Below, in pieces: positions 10,947-26,384 of a stretch of DNA of 64,000 nt. This DNA is from Stropharia rugosoannulata. Taxonomy: Eukaryota; Basidiomycota; Agaricomycetes; Agaricales; Strophariaceae. The position numbers were made by a program, and so were the translations under genes. The notes under the pieces were generated by a model. The model made no database searches. It saw only the letters and a list, made by a program, of their open reading frames with translations, and was not told where the DNA came from. The DNA lies in assembly GCA_028532985.1 (NCBI GenBank), contig JANCIK010000006.1, forward strand, positions 1,550,001-1,614,000. The letters are read 5' to 3'. Each line of letters begins with the position of its first letter. Position 1 is the first letter of the stretch.

Positions 10947-11400
10947 CTACATGGCCATAGGCTCCAGCTCTGAATAATTTTTCTGTTCTATATGCTGTTT
11001 GTTTTGCTCGGATGTTTGTAGTGCTTCGATCGCTAATGGAATATGTATAACTCTGCGCTCTTCATCAAGCCCCCAACCAAAGGCTTGCTTACAAGAATGA
11101 TTTTCGATGTAAGTTACAAACCCCTGTGAGTTTGATAAACATTTCAAGAAATGAAGTACTGTTGGCTTACCATCGAGGTTTAGACTAGTGTCTTTTGTCA
11201 GGCCCTCCCATCCCGAAGCACTGATTTCTAACTCCAGTACTCTGTATGCAGTTCATCTTCCCAGGGCTTACTAAATAGCACTACGAAAGGATACCTTATT
11301 TTCCCTACCGATTTCAGAGAGTCTAACGCTTAGATAACTCCCAAAGAAGCGTGATGTCTGGAAGGCTTTATGGAGTTGTCCGATGTCATGCTCTTTGCGC
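10947..11400 (-). other. unresolved spliced ORF, possibly a gene fragment
   Basis: On the minus strand two blocks join across a good intron (GTAAGCC donor, CTCACAG acceptor, about 11172-11122). The first reads VLELEISASGWEGLTKDTS...LNLD and the second GFVTYIENHSCKQAFGWG...LEPMAM, ending at a stop at 10947-10949. Further upstream HDIGQLHKAFQTSRFFGSYL is open but I could not connect it cleanly or find a start. I do not recognise the family. It may be a small gene with poorly resolved 5' exons or a degraded remnant; the divergent FAD monooxygenase gene starts at 11646. Confidence 0.3.
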
Positions 11401-11645
11401 CGTGTGCACATTGTATCCATTTAAGGTGCACGATGGACATATTAAAGCCGTAAGTGTGAATTTTCGATATCGTTATAGATCCTGTGCTCCAGAAGGAAGA
11501 TCATGATGACCGCGATAGTAGCGCTTGTCATCGGGCATGCTACATAAGAGACTCGCTTGTGCAAGTACTATTTAAATGACCAGGATCAGTTCCAACCTCT
11601 AACGTTCTGCCCTACTCGAATTGGTCTTCTTTCTTTCAACATAGA
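11401..11645. other. intergenic, FAD monooxygenase promoter region
   Basis: No supported gene. A TATA-like CTATTTAAATG lies near 11568-11578, about 70 nt upstream of the monooxygenase ATG. Confidence 0.4.
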
Positions 11646-14227
<2,582 letters not shown>

Positions 14228-14379
14228 ACTGTTTTTGTTTTGTTATATCATTTGTGGAATACGTAGCAGACGCATGAAGTGAACGAGGTGATATTATACA
14301 GTGATGGAACCAATAAAAAGGGCGAAACTAAGAAAGCAAAAAGAGACGAGCCGGGTGAATCGAGGAAGGTCTGGGATTT

Positions 14380-17287
14380 TTATGTCCTGCGTCCCTTCAC
14401 AATAGGTGGTGCGTCTGCACTTGTGACCAGCACTCTTCGTGGACCTGCACCACCAGCCGACGGCGCAGGCACAGGCCTCGAAGACGGTCTAGCACGCGTA
14501 GTTACATTCGTCGTTGAGGCAACAGGGGGTACAATAGCTGCTGGCTTCATGCTTACCCTAGGCACTGGCTTCATTGTACTTCCTGCAGCAGCAGTCGCTC
14601 TCCTGGACCCCGGTGCTGCCTTCGCTGGAGACATTTTGCTCAACCTTGCCCTAGCATCCGCCGCTGATTTAGTGCTATTTTCCTTCTCACCCGCCCCAGT
14701 GCGCGTGCGCAGAGGTTCCAGTGTGCGCGCCTTCCCCTTCCCTTTATCGGCCGCCTTTTTCTGGTTTGCCTCCGGGTCTGCAAAGAATACCTTTCCGCGG
14801 CCACCAAATATGGGAAGTAGGGGCTCTGGTGAGGCAGCGATGTTCGCTGACACAACCTTCATCTCCTGAAGCGGCGTTTCCGGTGGCGAGTCAAGGCCCA
14901 GCTCGGTAGCCGACATTCGCGTGTCCTTCGCAGGGGGTATTGAATTATAATTCAGTGCATTCGTTATGTATTCTAATGCATCGTCGTCTTCCTCCGCCAC
15001 CGCGGCCAGAGGAGCCGATATGGGCGAGAGCGATGTGTTATGACTGAGGGCGTCGGGAGTCAGCGGCGAGTCGTTGAGCTGCAGGATGCGGCTTAGAGGG
15101 CTCGGCTTGGCGGGCGAGTAGGCATGCATCATGCGTATTGCGAAAGGTTTAGCAGTTGGGAAGCCACGTTGAACGGCAGGCGGGGTTTTAGGATTCTTAG
15201 TGATCGGAACAGGTGGAGACACATCCGGGGTGTGTGTAAGCGATAGATCTTCTGTCGATTCACTCGACGATGGTGAAAGTGGGTTATCTAGCCGTTCTGG
15301 CAGAGCAGGATTGGTAGGCAAGGATGCACGAGGCGACGGGGGAGGGAGAACAAAAGTTGTGGGCAGTAATGAGCCGCTGGACGATGGTACCAGAGACGAA
15401 GCAGCTGGGGCTGTGAATGTAAATGAAGGAGCTGGTATGCGCGGAGGCATATACTCAGTTTCGTATGATACCACTGGTTTGCTAGGGGATGCAGCAAGTG
15501 ACCGTCTCGAGACGCGGTGAGCCTTACGTCCACTGCCACCGGCTTTACCAACGCATATAACCTTGACAGGAGATTTACGCGGTGAAACATGGTTCGCCTT
15601 GTATGCGCCTTTATGTGGGGATTTTCGGGGCGACTTATGGGATGGTAAATTAGGAACGGACACTGAGGATGGCATTGAGGAGGTATGCGTAGGACTTCGT
15701 GGCAAGTCCGCGAGCATTTGCTCAGCCTGCCAGGTTCGTTTTTCATCAAGGAACTTGATCCTTTCGGCCTAATACAAATTCAAGCTTGTTCAAGATAATG
15801 TCCTAATACTAGGTTTGGATGCTTACCTCGAGTGCAGCCTTCTCCTTGGCGAGCTTTATTGCAGCATCGGAGAACCTTTGGCGCTCTGCGTCAAGCTCTT
15901 TCCTCAAGTTCTCCTTTTCTTCGTCCACAAGAGAAGCGGGAACTAGCTCAGATGTCGCTATGCGATGTTCCTCTGCAAATTTGTCGAACATAGCTTGTGC
16001 CTCTGCTACATGATCAAGAGATTGTTTCTGGGTAAGGGCTACGAAGGCAATGTTAGACAGCGTATCTCTGAAGTTACCGAGTATTTATCACTTACCCAGC
16101 TCTTTTTTAAGGTTTGATATGATACTGTTTAGACGCTCAGCTTCCTCTTCCGATATTTGTAGATTAGTCGCATTTGAAGGGGTCATAACCGGAGTCACTG
16201 GATTTGAAAGTAGCGATAAGGAATGGCGCAAATCTTCCAGAACAGTCCTCAAGGTGTCACTGGCCAGATCAGGCGGTGCGATTGGGAATAACGTCGACAA
16301 TGTCATAGGGACAGGCTGCAGTACGTCAAATTATGTGAATGTTGAAATGAAGTCAAAACATACCTCTGCTACCTGATCTTCATTATTGATAGATTTCATT
16401 TGATAGATAATATGTTGCAGTTCGTTTATCGCTCGGAGGAGTAGCTTCCGAAGCAAGAGGCTTTCGTCGCTGAGATGCGCACGGGCTTGTTCTGCTTGGT
16501 CTAAAGCAATATCGAGGAAACCCTGACCTCTCCCAACCGTGACAGCACCATCTATGACGGTTGCATTGGAGCACCGGAAACCTACAGAGGCCGCTGCTAC
16601 CTTGGTTTGGATCTCTGCTAATTTTTGCCACTTTTCGAGGATACGTTCAATCTCCTTTTCTTTCTTTTTAAGCTCAGTCGCATGAGTTGCGCGAACTCCT
16701 TGAAGTAGGTTTCGAGTCCTCTGCAATTCCAAAGAAGTTTGCTTATGTGACGCTTCTGCAGCTTCCAGCTTTTTTAGAGCTGCGCTGAATTGCGACACAC
16801 AGTGCTTGAGTACCAGGGTTTCAAACCAGAAATGGAGACACATACGCTTGTTTCGACTTGTGCATATTCATTTCTCTTTCTGCGTTCGCAGCTTTCTCAT
16901 TGGCAGTACGGTGCATTGACGACAAGCGTTCATGATCGTAGTTGAGCGTACGCAACTTAGTTGTAAGTTGCTCTGTTCGTGACATATCGTCCTGTGCGAG
17001 CTCTTATGAGCATATCATCGTGCTACAGAGTAGAGCATACACACGGCTCGCTGACTCAACATTGATAGCAAACATTTCGCTAGGCGGTTGGATTCATCGT
17101 TCGAGAGGCCCGCTAGGGTTAATCCAGGCGATGCTAAATACCCATGTGCCACAAGCTGGGAGTTGATGAATTCAAAGCTCGAGGTGGAATCTATCGACGA
17201 GTCAATCGTAGCATTCAGAAGAGGCGACTCAAAGGAGGGTGAGTTTGTGTCCCAGTGCACCAGCTTCTTGGGCGTTGCTGGGTGCAT
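14380..17287 (-). CDS. Msd1/SSX2IP (ADIP)-like microtubule-anchoring coiled-coil protein
   Basis: Six exons join exactly in phase: 17287-17045, 16991-16846, 16784-16364, 16315-16096, 16038-15827 and 15768-14380, giving 876 aa. The N-terminal block FEFINSQLVAHGYLASPGL, RLAKCLLSMLSQRADDM, and LRTLNYDHERLSSMHRT matches the afadin/alpha-actinin-binding (ADIP) domain shared by human SSX2IP and fission yeast Msd1. Those proteins anchor microtubule minus ends or gamma-tubulin complexes at spindle poles. Long coiled coils follow (EKEIERILEKWQKLAEIQ, SEEEAERLNSIISNLKK, ENLRKELDAERQRFSDA). The 460-residue C-terminal part is disordered with repeated SPRKSP/SPSKP motifs, typical CDK-type sites. The start is the ATG before HPATPKKLVHWDT; an upstream non-ATG extension was ignored. 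The spindle-pole role is inferred from the family. Confidence 0.82.
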
Positions 17288-17603
17288 AATTGCTTCGTTG
17301 GGCCGCACTGAACATGGTTCAACGACCCATTCGCTGCTACATGATACGCGCCTGTCACGTGAGCGTGCCAGTCCACTTCGTTAACTGCATTACGTAACTT
17401 TTCGCTTGTAGTTTTTGTGCTCGCCTTTGGCTTTTTCTCTTCTCTTCGTCCTTTCTCTTTATTCTCTCATCTTCACTTCCAAGTGTACATTACACAAAAA
17501 AACAAAGTGTTGCAACAGTTCAAAATATAATTGTTAATATAATTATATCCTTATAGCCCAAGACCTTGATCTTCGATTGGCAATGGGCATTTAGGACAGC
17601 CAA
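17288..17603. other. intergenic spacer between two minus-strand genes
   Basis: No gene. It contains the Msd1-like gene promoter and the 3' end of the next gene. A direct AT repeat TATAATTGTTAATATAATTATA lies near 17526-17547. Confidence 0.4.
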
Positions 17604-20600
17604 CTACAGCCAATCATCCAGATTACTCTGCACCCCCCATTCATCAAGATTGGATCCTATAGGCACTCCCCACGCGTTGTTGGTATCCAATTTTGAGCTG
17701 GAAGCGATGGGTTCTTCTTCCTTGACATTCGCATTCCTTTCTGGCCCTCCCTTGACATTCCCTTTATGTGTGCCCACAGTATTATCTTCTCCGGCATCTT
17801 CGGAATCATTTTCGGACTCGAATCCTCTGAGATGGCCCAACGTAGATGGCCCTTTCTTGTATCTGACACGAGGGCCCCGTTTAGAACCTCTCGGACGAGT
17901 AGGAGCTCTTCTGTAATCGTGCAGTACGTTGTCCCTAAAGCCTGATTAATCATTAATACGGAAGTTGAAAGCCTTCTGGTGTATCAGGATAATCTACCCA
18001 CCTTGCCCACCGGTCGATATACCCATCTTATCTTTATATTCTTCTTCCTTGACCAGTCGAGCCATATCCTTGCAAATACTTTTCTTGCAGTAATAATTGT
18101 GAGTCGGACACTTCAGATTCTTCAGGTATTTATTCGCCAGTGGCACTCGCGGTGCCTCTTGCGCAGCGGCCTGTGCTGGATTTTCCCTTTCCCATGCATA
18201 AAGCTCTGTCTCGTTTAAGTCATCAGCCCTGCCGATAAGATCTGGGGCCAAACCCTTGCGTGTATTATTTCCTTGAGGTGCATTCCAATTGACACTATCG
18301 TCGTTGAGAACTTCCGCGGATAAAGGCACAGATGAACTTTCTGGTTCTGGCTCAAGACCCCAATCTTCAAGTCGCGTGCCGAAATCGTCTGGTGTAGCTG
18401 CTCTCTCTTTTCCCTTGCCTTTACTTGGCCTTGCGTTGGGATCCGCTCCCCATTTCGTCGCGTTGGAAGAGAGAGGGTTGTCACCTTGATCCATGGGGGT
18501 ATTTTTACTGGGAATGTCATGGAAAAAATTGGACTTCTTCGTCTTGCTGTCGGGAGTTGGGTGAGCCGAAGGCCCCCAGGAATTAGTTACATCAACTTCA
18601 ACTGGACTCTCATCCATGGCATCGTCTTTCTTTGACTTGCTGTGTGGAGCCAGTATTTCGCTAACCTTGTCCATGTCAACGTCTTTCCTGTCCTGCTCGC
18701 TCGTTTGCGCCTCAGCAGCGCGTTTCATAGCAGCAAGACGCTTCTTATGTGGCGCGTGGCCCCAATCATGGAAATCGTCCACCTTATCTGCCGAAGTCGG
18801 AGGCGATGGATCCCATTTCCCAATGCTTGGAATAGGTTCTGGCCTTTTACCTTTGTCCTTAGTTGGGGTAAGGTCTGGACCCCATGTCTCGACTGGTGGT
18901 GCATTGGTAAGTGCATTCGCATCCGCATGCTTTCCTGATTGCGTGGAGCCGTGTATTGCAACGCCGGAGAACATTTCTTCGATGCGTTCCTGGTCAGTGA
19001 GTTTCTCTTTCTTAGCCTTGGATTTCTTGCTCTCTGAAGATCCTTTGCCTGCACCATGACCGCGTTTCGTGCTATAGCCTTGTTCCGATTCATCGTCTCC
19101 CGTTCGCATATACAAGTCGTCGTTATTATAAGGCAGCTTTCCGTCCTTATTCTTTCTCTCGCTACTCTCGGGGAAATCATGCACTTTCTTGTCTTTATAT
19201 CTGTTATTTCTGCTGTTTTCACCATTGCGATCAGGACCGTCATATTTATCACAGTTTTCGCCGTCGACATCCATGGGTTCGTCATTAGGCGCCCCTCTCT
19301 GCTTATATGCGCTCCAATCAAGCGGGGCTCCAAACTCCATGGTCTCAACAGTCTCCTTTTCTTTCTTCTTCTTATCCCAAGGTTTAGGCAGGTGCTTGGT
19401 GCTCTTTTCGGGTCCCGGGACGTCCCACCTGCTCTTTTTCTGGTCAGAGTCAGGAACTTGAGGCCCTACGGGTGTACTGGATGACGTTTCGCGATGAAGG
19501 CGGCGCTGTGTCTGTATTCCCTCAGAAGGATCGTCATTATGAGCCCACCGTTTGTCGTCTCTGGTCTCCTTACGGCCTCTGTTTCGGCCCTTGTGGGGTG
19601 ATGTAGGAAACGTCCCTACAACTGAACTGTTGCGGTCTTTGAGAAGGTTGGTATTCTTATACATATCATTTTGTGGCGAGTCTTTTACTGTCAGCAGCGT
19701 CCTCGTCAATTATAAATAATTGCAATTTTTTTTAACGATGCTACATACACTCAGAGTAGTCATTCTGCGCTTTCCCTTCAGAATCGTGCGTAGCCGTCGC
19801 CGCTGGCTTTGGTTTCCGAGCCTCTGGAACAAGGAGTGGTTTGGCCCCTGGACATTTGTCATTGAGCACACAATTATGCGAGGAAATCAAAATTGAACTT
19901 ACATGCATTTACAGGCGCCTTGGGTGGCTCTTCCGTAAGAGGGGATTTGCCACTAGACTTCGTGGGCAGGGCAGCCCATCCCTGAGTCAGTTTGTTGTTG
20001 GAACGCACTGCGTCATTAACAAATTTCTGTAAAGGCATGGTTCGCCCCCCTGCAAGTAAAGAAAATGTTAGCTGGACCTAACATGAGATGGAAATAAAAA
20101 GGACGCACATGCCGTTTTGCCAGGCTTGATGGCAGGCGAAGCTGGCGCGGACGGGAGCGGGGAATTAGTTTGAATGGATGGTGTTGACGCACCACTTGAA
20201 GTTCTTTCTCTTTCGGCTGGTAAAGATGTCGCGCTGCTTGTAGGAGTTCCTCCTTTAGACCAGGCCTTAGTGAGCGCTGCTTTCGAGGGTGGCCCGTCGA
20301 CTTGCTTCGCTACCCAGTCCTTAGAACCGACCACTTTTGTACAATCAATAAACTCAGTACAATGCCAGGATTCGTTGCAGACCATATACTCTAAGCTTAC
20401 CTACTGCTTGGGGGCGAGGAGGTGGCAACTTCTGCTCTGCAGGAAGTGGTCGACAGAGTGTCTTTTGCGTTTTGTCCTCTGGTGGAGTCGGACACCAGTG
20501 TGTAGTGGGGTATGGCTGGACGATGCGGCTAGCCATCGATTATGAGCGCTTAATTGATTGGCGCGCGGCGGTGATAAATACGAATGCGCTTACTCTTTCC

Positions 20601-21127
20601 CAGGCTGCCACTCAGTGAACCAGGTGTTTTCAACGACGATAGGTTTCCAGCCTGTGTAAAAGAGACGACTCTGTGTTAGTCCGCATATCGTCTCGATAGC
20701 AGAACGACGGCGTGCCATCTTTCTGGGCATCGCGCCCGCGCGAGTAGAAGCTGTGAAAAACCCGAGAGAAACGCTCTTTCTCCTCCTCTGTCGGGTCTTT
20801 CAGGAAATCCTTCCAGCGATGTTCCCCCAGCAGCCTGCTATGATCTTCGAAGTCCTTGGAGATCTCGAGGATGATCATGTTGCGTGCCTAGCGGTGTGAA
20901 AACATTCAAACATTGAGAGGCGAGATAGATTAGGGAGAGGTAGCACGTACACTAGGTTTGGTGTGCATCGCCCATAAGTATCGCTGCCCAATACACTCTG
21001 CTATCCAAGCTGCACACTCCTTCTGGGTATCTTCTTCTTCCCAGGTTTGGCTCAATGGGTATGGCTGATATACAGTAAAGTATCGTGCGTCATCTGCAAT
21101 TTCGGGTGACTTCTCGCGCTTAACCAT
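17604..21127 (-). CDS. large, mostly disordered protein of unknown function
   Basis: A multi-exon minus-strand gene of roughly 900-950 aa. The N-terminal part (21127 to about 20600) looks folded: DDARYFTVYQPYPLSQTWEE, AAWIAECIGQRYLWAMH, ARNMIILEISKDFEDHSRLL, HRWKDFLKDPTEEEKERF. The middle is Ser/Pro-rich and then strongly charged with many Lys/Glu/Asp and RGRKE-type basic clusters. Trp-containing short motifs recur, such as SRWDVPGP, LDWSAY, VETWGPDLTP, GKWDPSPP, FHDWGHAP, NSWGPSA and LEDWGLEP. Near the C-terminus a compact Cys/His block reads LKCPTHNYYCKKSICKDMA. The final exon ends EWGVQSNLDDWL. I do not recognise the family. The recurring W-centred acidic motifs suggest a protein- or RNA-binding scaffold, which is speculative. 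All exons chain in a consistent order, so one gene is favoured over two. Confidence 0.7.
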
Positions 21128-22052
21128 CTTGAACTAGAACTAGAATGAGTAGTATAAGACGGTATAAGAACTCAGGAGTAGGTTAGGCGGGTGGATGAGA
21201 AATGTGGTGCGAACAAACTTTAAGCTTTCAGAGTGACCTTAAATACAGGCAGTAGTTGACAGTCTGAGTTTCTGAGTTTTTGTTCAAGTAAGGTTCAAAC
21301 GTTCACAGATCGTTGTTTCCACAAGCTTCTACAGCTTTTATTAGCCCTGAAACCAGGCCCTATTATCAAAGCCGAAGAACAATGAGGCTGTGGATGAAGG
21401 CCCGCCCATAATAGTTTGGCTGTAAGGGGTAAGTTATATGTTAGTGGCATTGATGCGATAATCAAAGATCTTTCCTACAGCCGAAGTGGGTACAGGCAAC
21501 GATTATAGTATGTACGCGTTTGCTCTAACCTGCCACATGGTCTAGGGCTCACTGGATTCGGCGTTGATTGAGTGTTAGGCATGCTTTTAACGCGTGTCAC
21601 TGTCAGGCAGTTCTTGTTGTTTCCGGGTAACTAACTAATGGCAACCTCGTAAAGGCGGGAGGAGTGTTACGAGTTCTGACAGTGAACAAAGAAAAAAGTA
21701 CCGGTCGGCAAGTGAACTTAAGTCGACCCACCGGAAAATCATTTGTTTTCTGAAGGTGGACAAGAAAAGGATGTCATTGTGCCAGTTTAAAACAACCATA
21801 TCATTGTAATCGCAGTGTGTAGGATTATTTTTGCGCAGTCAGCGGCGCAGGCAGGGTTGACTCAGATGCGGCGCGGATGAAGGGGCGGGCCCTGCCACCG
21901 GGGCTACATCAACTGATTACCTAACCATAATCCGCCAGTCTGCCGCTTTGCAATCGTCTTGCTCAAGGCTTCGTCGCACCCCTTCTTCTTTGTTTTTATC
22001 CTGGCGGCTATCGCTTCTTGGCTGCCTAGAAAGTGCATAAAGCTTACTGCAC
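21128..22052. other. divergent promoter region
   Basis: About 925 bp between the minus-strand gene starting at 21127 and the plus-strand deubiquitinase starting at 22053. No ORF is credible; both promoters must lie here. Confidence 0.5.
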
Positions 22053-25000
22053 ATGCCTGGGGTTGCCGTACAGTCCAACAACCCGTCGGGGCAATCCAGT
22101 AAGTACGCTCCGTACCTGGGTCGCAACCACCACCAAACCCCGTCCGCAGCTACACAAGATGGCTCGAACCGGCTCCAACCCGAACTTTCCGTCGCTGAGA
22201 TAAAGACGAAGGCAAAGGAAGGGGTCAACAAAGAGGCTAAGGGTGTTTCGCCGATCACACTCATCAAGACGGCGCGCAGCCAACTCATCTTTGCCAAAGA
22301 CCATGAGACGAGAGGTGATCTGAAGACTGCATACGCATCGTATATTAAAGCTGCGACGTTGACGAAAATGACTATGGATTCCCCCGAGTATATTCAGGAG
22401 AGTAGGGGTAGAGGTGGTGTCATACGGAAGGAGCTTAATGAGTTCTTGGAGGTAAGCATGGCATGTTACGTCCCGTCCATGTACTAATTTATCCAGAATG
22501 ACGGCCGCGAGCTTACTGCACGTACCAGCTCAGTCGAGAACAAACTGCATGCACTGGAGAAAACCCATGCTGCGTACGTACCCCCTGTTTTTTTGTCAAG
22601 GATCTCATCTGAAGGTCACCCAGAGAGTCAAAAGAGATGCCTGCATCTGTTTCCATCGCTGATCGCATGCGAGCTTTACAAGAGCATGGATTATCTCTCG
22701 GTCAAACCAAGATACGGGACCAGCCAAATCTGCCAACCCCCCCGATCTCACCTCGAAATGCTCCCAACGCTAGTCCGACGTACTCAGTTACTCCAATGAG
22801 TCCCTCTACTTCCACATCCGGTTATTCAGCACATGCGACTGTTCCGGCATCTTCTCTTGGTGCGACGTCGCCTACGCCTACGCCCTCCTCTTCTCCCCCA
22901 AATACCAGCTCACTTATGGGAACTTTTGACCTAAGTGGGTTTAACCAAGCTTTTCCGTCCATTGATGAACTAGACGCATCACCTGTTTTGTCACTTCCCT
23001 CTGTACCAACTGGCATTGGAAGTACATCTAAGCCTCCGCCTATCCAACCCTCTTACGGGAGAGAACCTCGCAATGACTATAATGGCACATCAGACGTAGC
23101 TTCGGCAGCATTCCGCAACTTCATAGCACCAATAGAACGCCCGTCGAGTGCGCCCATCACGCCAGTGAACAATAACTTTGCGAGCCGGCCGGCATCACCG
23201 ACCACCAACGGGATTCCCAATGCTGCCAATAATACTAGCCGTATGAGCAACGCACCTCTTAAGCCTTCCGGATTGTCGAACGGCGTCTCCTCCAGCCTAT
23301 CCTCAGCTCCGAAGGTGCCTATCCCAAATAGAAATACGGCTTCCCCAAGCGAACTTCTTCAATACACGCGGGATCACAATGTTCTCGTTATTGATGTCAG
23401 AAATCGAGCAGATTTTGATCGTGAACATATCAAAGCACCTGCAGTGATATGCATCGAGCCGTCAGTAATTCTGCGTGAAGGGTATGTGTGCATTTTTCCT
23501 ATGGATTCTAGTTAACATGTTTTTTCAGCGTAACGGCGGATGCCCTTGAAAATTCCATGGTAATTGGGCCCCGCCAGGAGGCAAACCTCTTCACGAATCG
23601 TGACAAGTTCGACCTAGTAGCAATTTACGATGAATCTTCCCTGACGTTCACGGAGAATTCACCACTTTCAGTTCTGGTACGCTTGACTTATGAGCAAGCT
23701 TTTCGGAAGATTTTAAAACGTACACCGATGATGCTTATGGGTGGACTGGAGGCGTGGAAACGTAACCTGAAGGAAACAGAGCTCATTCGAGGGTCAACAT
23801 ATGTTGAAGGGCAGATACAAAAACCGACACCTACGAGGACGACACCTAGTTCATTGCTGCTGAATGGCAACGGGCATACATCGTATACGAGTAATCAAAA
23901 TGCGTCTAATGGTTATGTCAACGGTAATGGAGTAGTTAGTCATCCAACGAGCGGCGCACAGCACGAAGTTTGGACACCGAGAAGGCAGGAGTATGTTGCC
24001 ACCGGGGAGGGCGCCATATATGGGGACCATCGGCCAACCATGTCGTTGGATCAGTCCGCGCACATGAGGTGTGTTGCGTGCTTACCTGACCTTTGTGCTG
24101 TATATTGACAGAATCATCTGCCAGAAGTCCTGCAGACCCGGGATATAATGGGTCATATCCTGTAAATGGTGATAAATCCTTAATTCGGCGTCCAGCTATC
24201 ATGCGGCCAAGTTCAGGCTCTATTTCATATACTAGAAGTATGAATGATACCGTAAGTAAAATGATAAATGGATCTTCATTAAGTGTTTGTGTTTACATCG
24301 CACCTGGCAGATAACATCACCTGCGATACCCACTCAATCTATGTCTTCCAGTCCTCTTCCTCCAGGACCCATCTCATACCCATCCTTCACACGGCATATA
24401 TCGCCTAACGTTTCTGGTTCAATGACAACATTCGCTACATCACCTGTTAGTGGTCAGTTTATGACACCGCCAACTCAGTACGACATCGCCTCTCCCCAAC
24501 CCGCCTCGATCAATCCTTCCCAGCGAGGCCGACGGCAAAGCGACTTCGTCGACCAATCACAGGAGGCTCTTTCCACTTCCGGCTTCACTACGCGGCAGCA
24601 ACCTGTCGATTATCCCGATCTCACAACCACCACTATAGTTCGTCCACCCCCGGTCGCAGTTCCAACTGAAAGACAGGATAATCGGCCGCGCATACCGTCA
24701 TCAGTGCCTACACCAACATTCTCGGCTTCAAGTGCACCAAATCCGCCGCGTATCCAGTCAGATTATCCTGTACCCTATTGGCCCGACACTCAGATAGGAA
24801 CATCGGGTTTGAAAAATTTGGGAAATACATGTTACATGAACGCACCCATACAATGCTTGAGTGCAACGGTGCCATTTGCGCGATTCTTTACTGGTGAGCG
24901 AATTTTCATCATCATCAACGATAGAGCCTCTTTGAACCTTTATCTGTTGCATCTGTCCTACAGAGGGCCGTTGGAAGAGTGCAGTTAATTACACCAACCC

Positions 25001-26243
25001 ACTTGGATCCAAAGGAAAGTTAGCGGGCGCTTTCGCAAAACTGTTGCATGAAATGTGGGGTGGAGACCTTCCGTACCTCACACCTTTAGAATTTAGGGTC
25101 AGCATCTTATTCAGTGCTAGCTTTAAAGTTTCTCCGAGTTAACCTTCATATGCGGAATTTATCCAGAAATCGATATGCCAGTTAAAGTCGCAGTACAATG
25201 GCTCAGAGCAGCACGACTCACAAGAATTTCTAAGCTTCTTGATGGACGGTATCCACGAGGACTTGAATCGTATCCTCGCTAAGCCCATATATGCGCCAAC
25301 GCCAGAGGAGGAGGCTGAGCTCGAGCGGTTGCCGCCACAGATTGCTAGTGATAGGGAATGGCGCACATGGAGATCGCGGAATGATAGCCTGGTCGTCGAC
25401 TTCTTCCAAGGACAGTTTAGGAATCGGCTGGAGTGTCTGACATGCCACAAGGCAAGTACGATATACTCCGTGTACTAGATCTGACCAACACCCACGTATA
25501 TTTAGACTTCGACAACCTACAACGTGTTCTCGATACTTCAGCTGCCGATTCCGAACGCACGCAGTGGGAAGGTGCCGATAGAGAGGTGCCTCGACGCGTT
25601 CTTTAACGAGGAGGTGCTCGAAAAGGATGACGCATGGTGCGTCCTCCCGCCTTGCGCCTTTGTCTTCGTACTCACATATTCTATGTTTAGGGATTGCCCT
25701 CAATGCAAAGCAAAACGGCGAGCATCGAAGAAACTGTCACTTGCCCGTTTGCCTCCTGTTTTGATGATCCACCTAAAGAGATTCGAAGCCAATGGCCGTT
25801 TCTCCGACAAGATTGACACATTCGTGGATTTCCCGATGAAGAGTCTTGATCTGACGAATTACATGCCTCCGCCCTTACCTCCTGGGGCCGATAAGTCCCA
25901 ATTGAACGGTGGTCTTCCCATGTCGCTTGAAGACCCACGTACTCAATTACCTCCATACAAGTACGATCTATATGGAGTGACAAACCATTATGGTTACCTT
26001 AGTAGTGGCCATTGTAAGATCCATTTGTCCATTATACTATCTCGCGTGCTCATCTTGTTTGATTAGATACCGCCTTTATCGCTTCTCGGGGTGGATGGAT
26101 GTATTGCGACGACAGTAGCGTCAAACCTGTCGATGCTAAGCAAGTTGTTGTGCGTATTATATCTATTCGGTGTGTACATTAATCTAATGCCTGAACAGGG
26201 CCAGAAGGCATATGTTCTGTTTTACAAGCGTGTTAAACCATAG
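22053..26243 (+). CDS. ubiquitin carboxyl-terminal hydrolase with rhodanese domain (Doa4/Ubp5/USP8 type)
   Basis: Cysteine deubiquitinase. The N-terminus (VSPITLIKTARSQLIFAKDH, AYASYIKAATLTKMTM) matches the helical USP8-dimerisation/MIT-like domain found in endosome-associated USPs. A long Pro/Ser/Asn-rich linker follows. The rhodanese-like domain runs from LLQYTRDHNVLVIDVRNRAD through GGLEAWKRNLKE and carries no obvious catalytic Cys. The USP core has the Cys box GLKNLGNTCYMNAPIQCLSA, QHDSQEFLSFLMDGIHEDLN, paired CxxC zinc ligands (LECLTCHK, DCPQCKAKR) and the His box HYGYLSSGHYTAFI with WMYCDDSSV. All catalytic Cys/His/Asp positions are present and the gene looks complete. In yeast such enzymes recycle ubiquitin at endosomes and the proteasome. 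It is convergent with the Snt2 gene 141 bp away. Confidence 0.92.
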
Positions 26244-26384
26244 AGTACAAATTACTTATTTCATATTCCCCTTCGTGCATATTTACTCTACCCCTTGCTG
26301 TACTTGCCATTTGTATACTAGCCGTTGCATTGCTTTTCCTCAGTAGAACCCTGGGAATTGTACATTATTGGACTAATGAATCCA

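Noticed and set aside
14279..14869. 196-codon plus-strand ORF opposite the Msd1-like gene
   Set aside because: It is the antisense shadow of the last exon, whose exons join in phase with a clear ADIP-type N-terminus.
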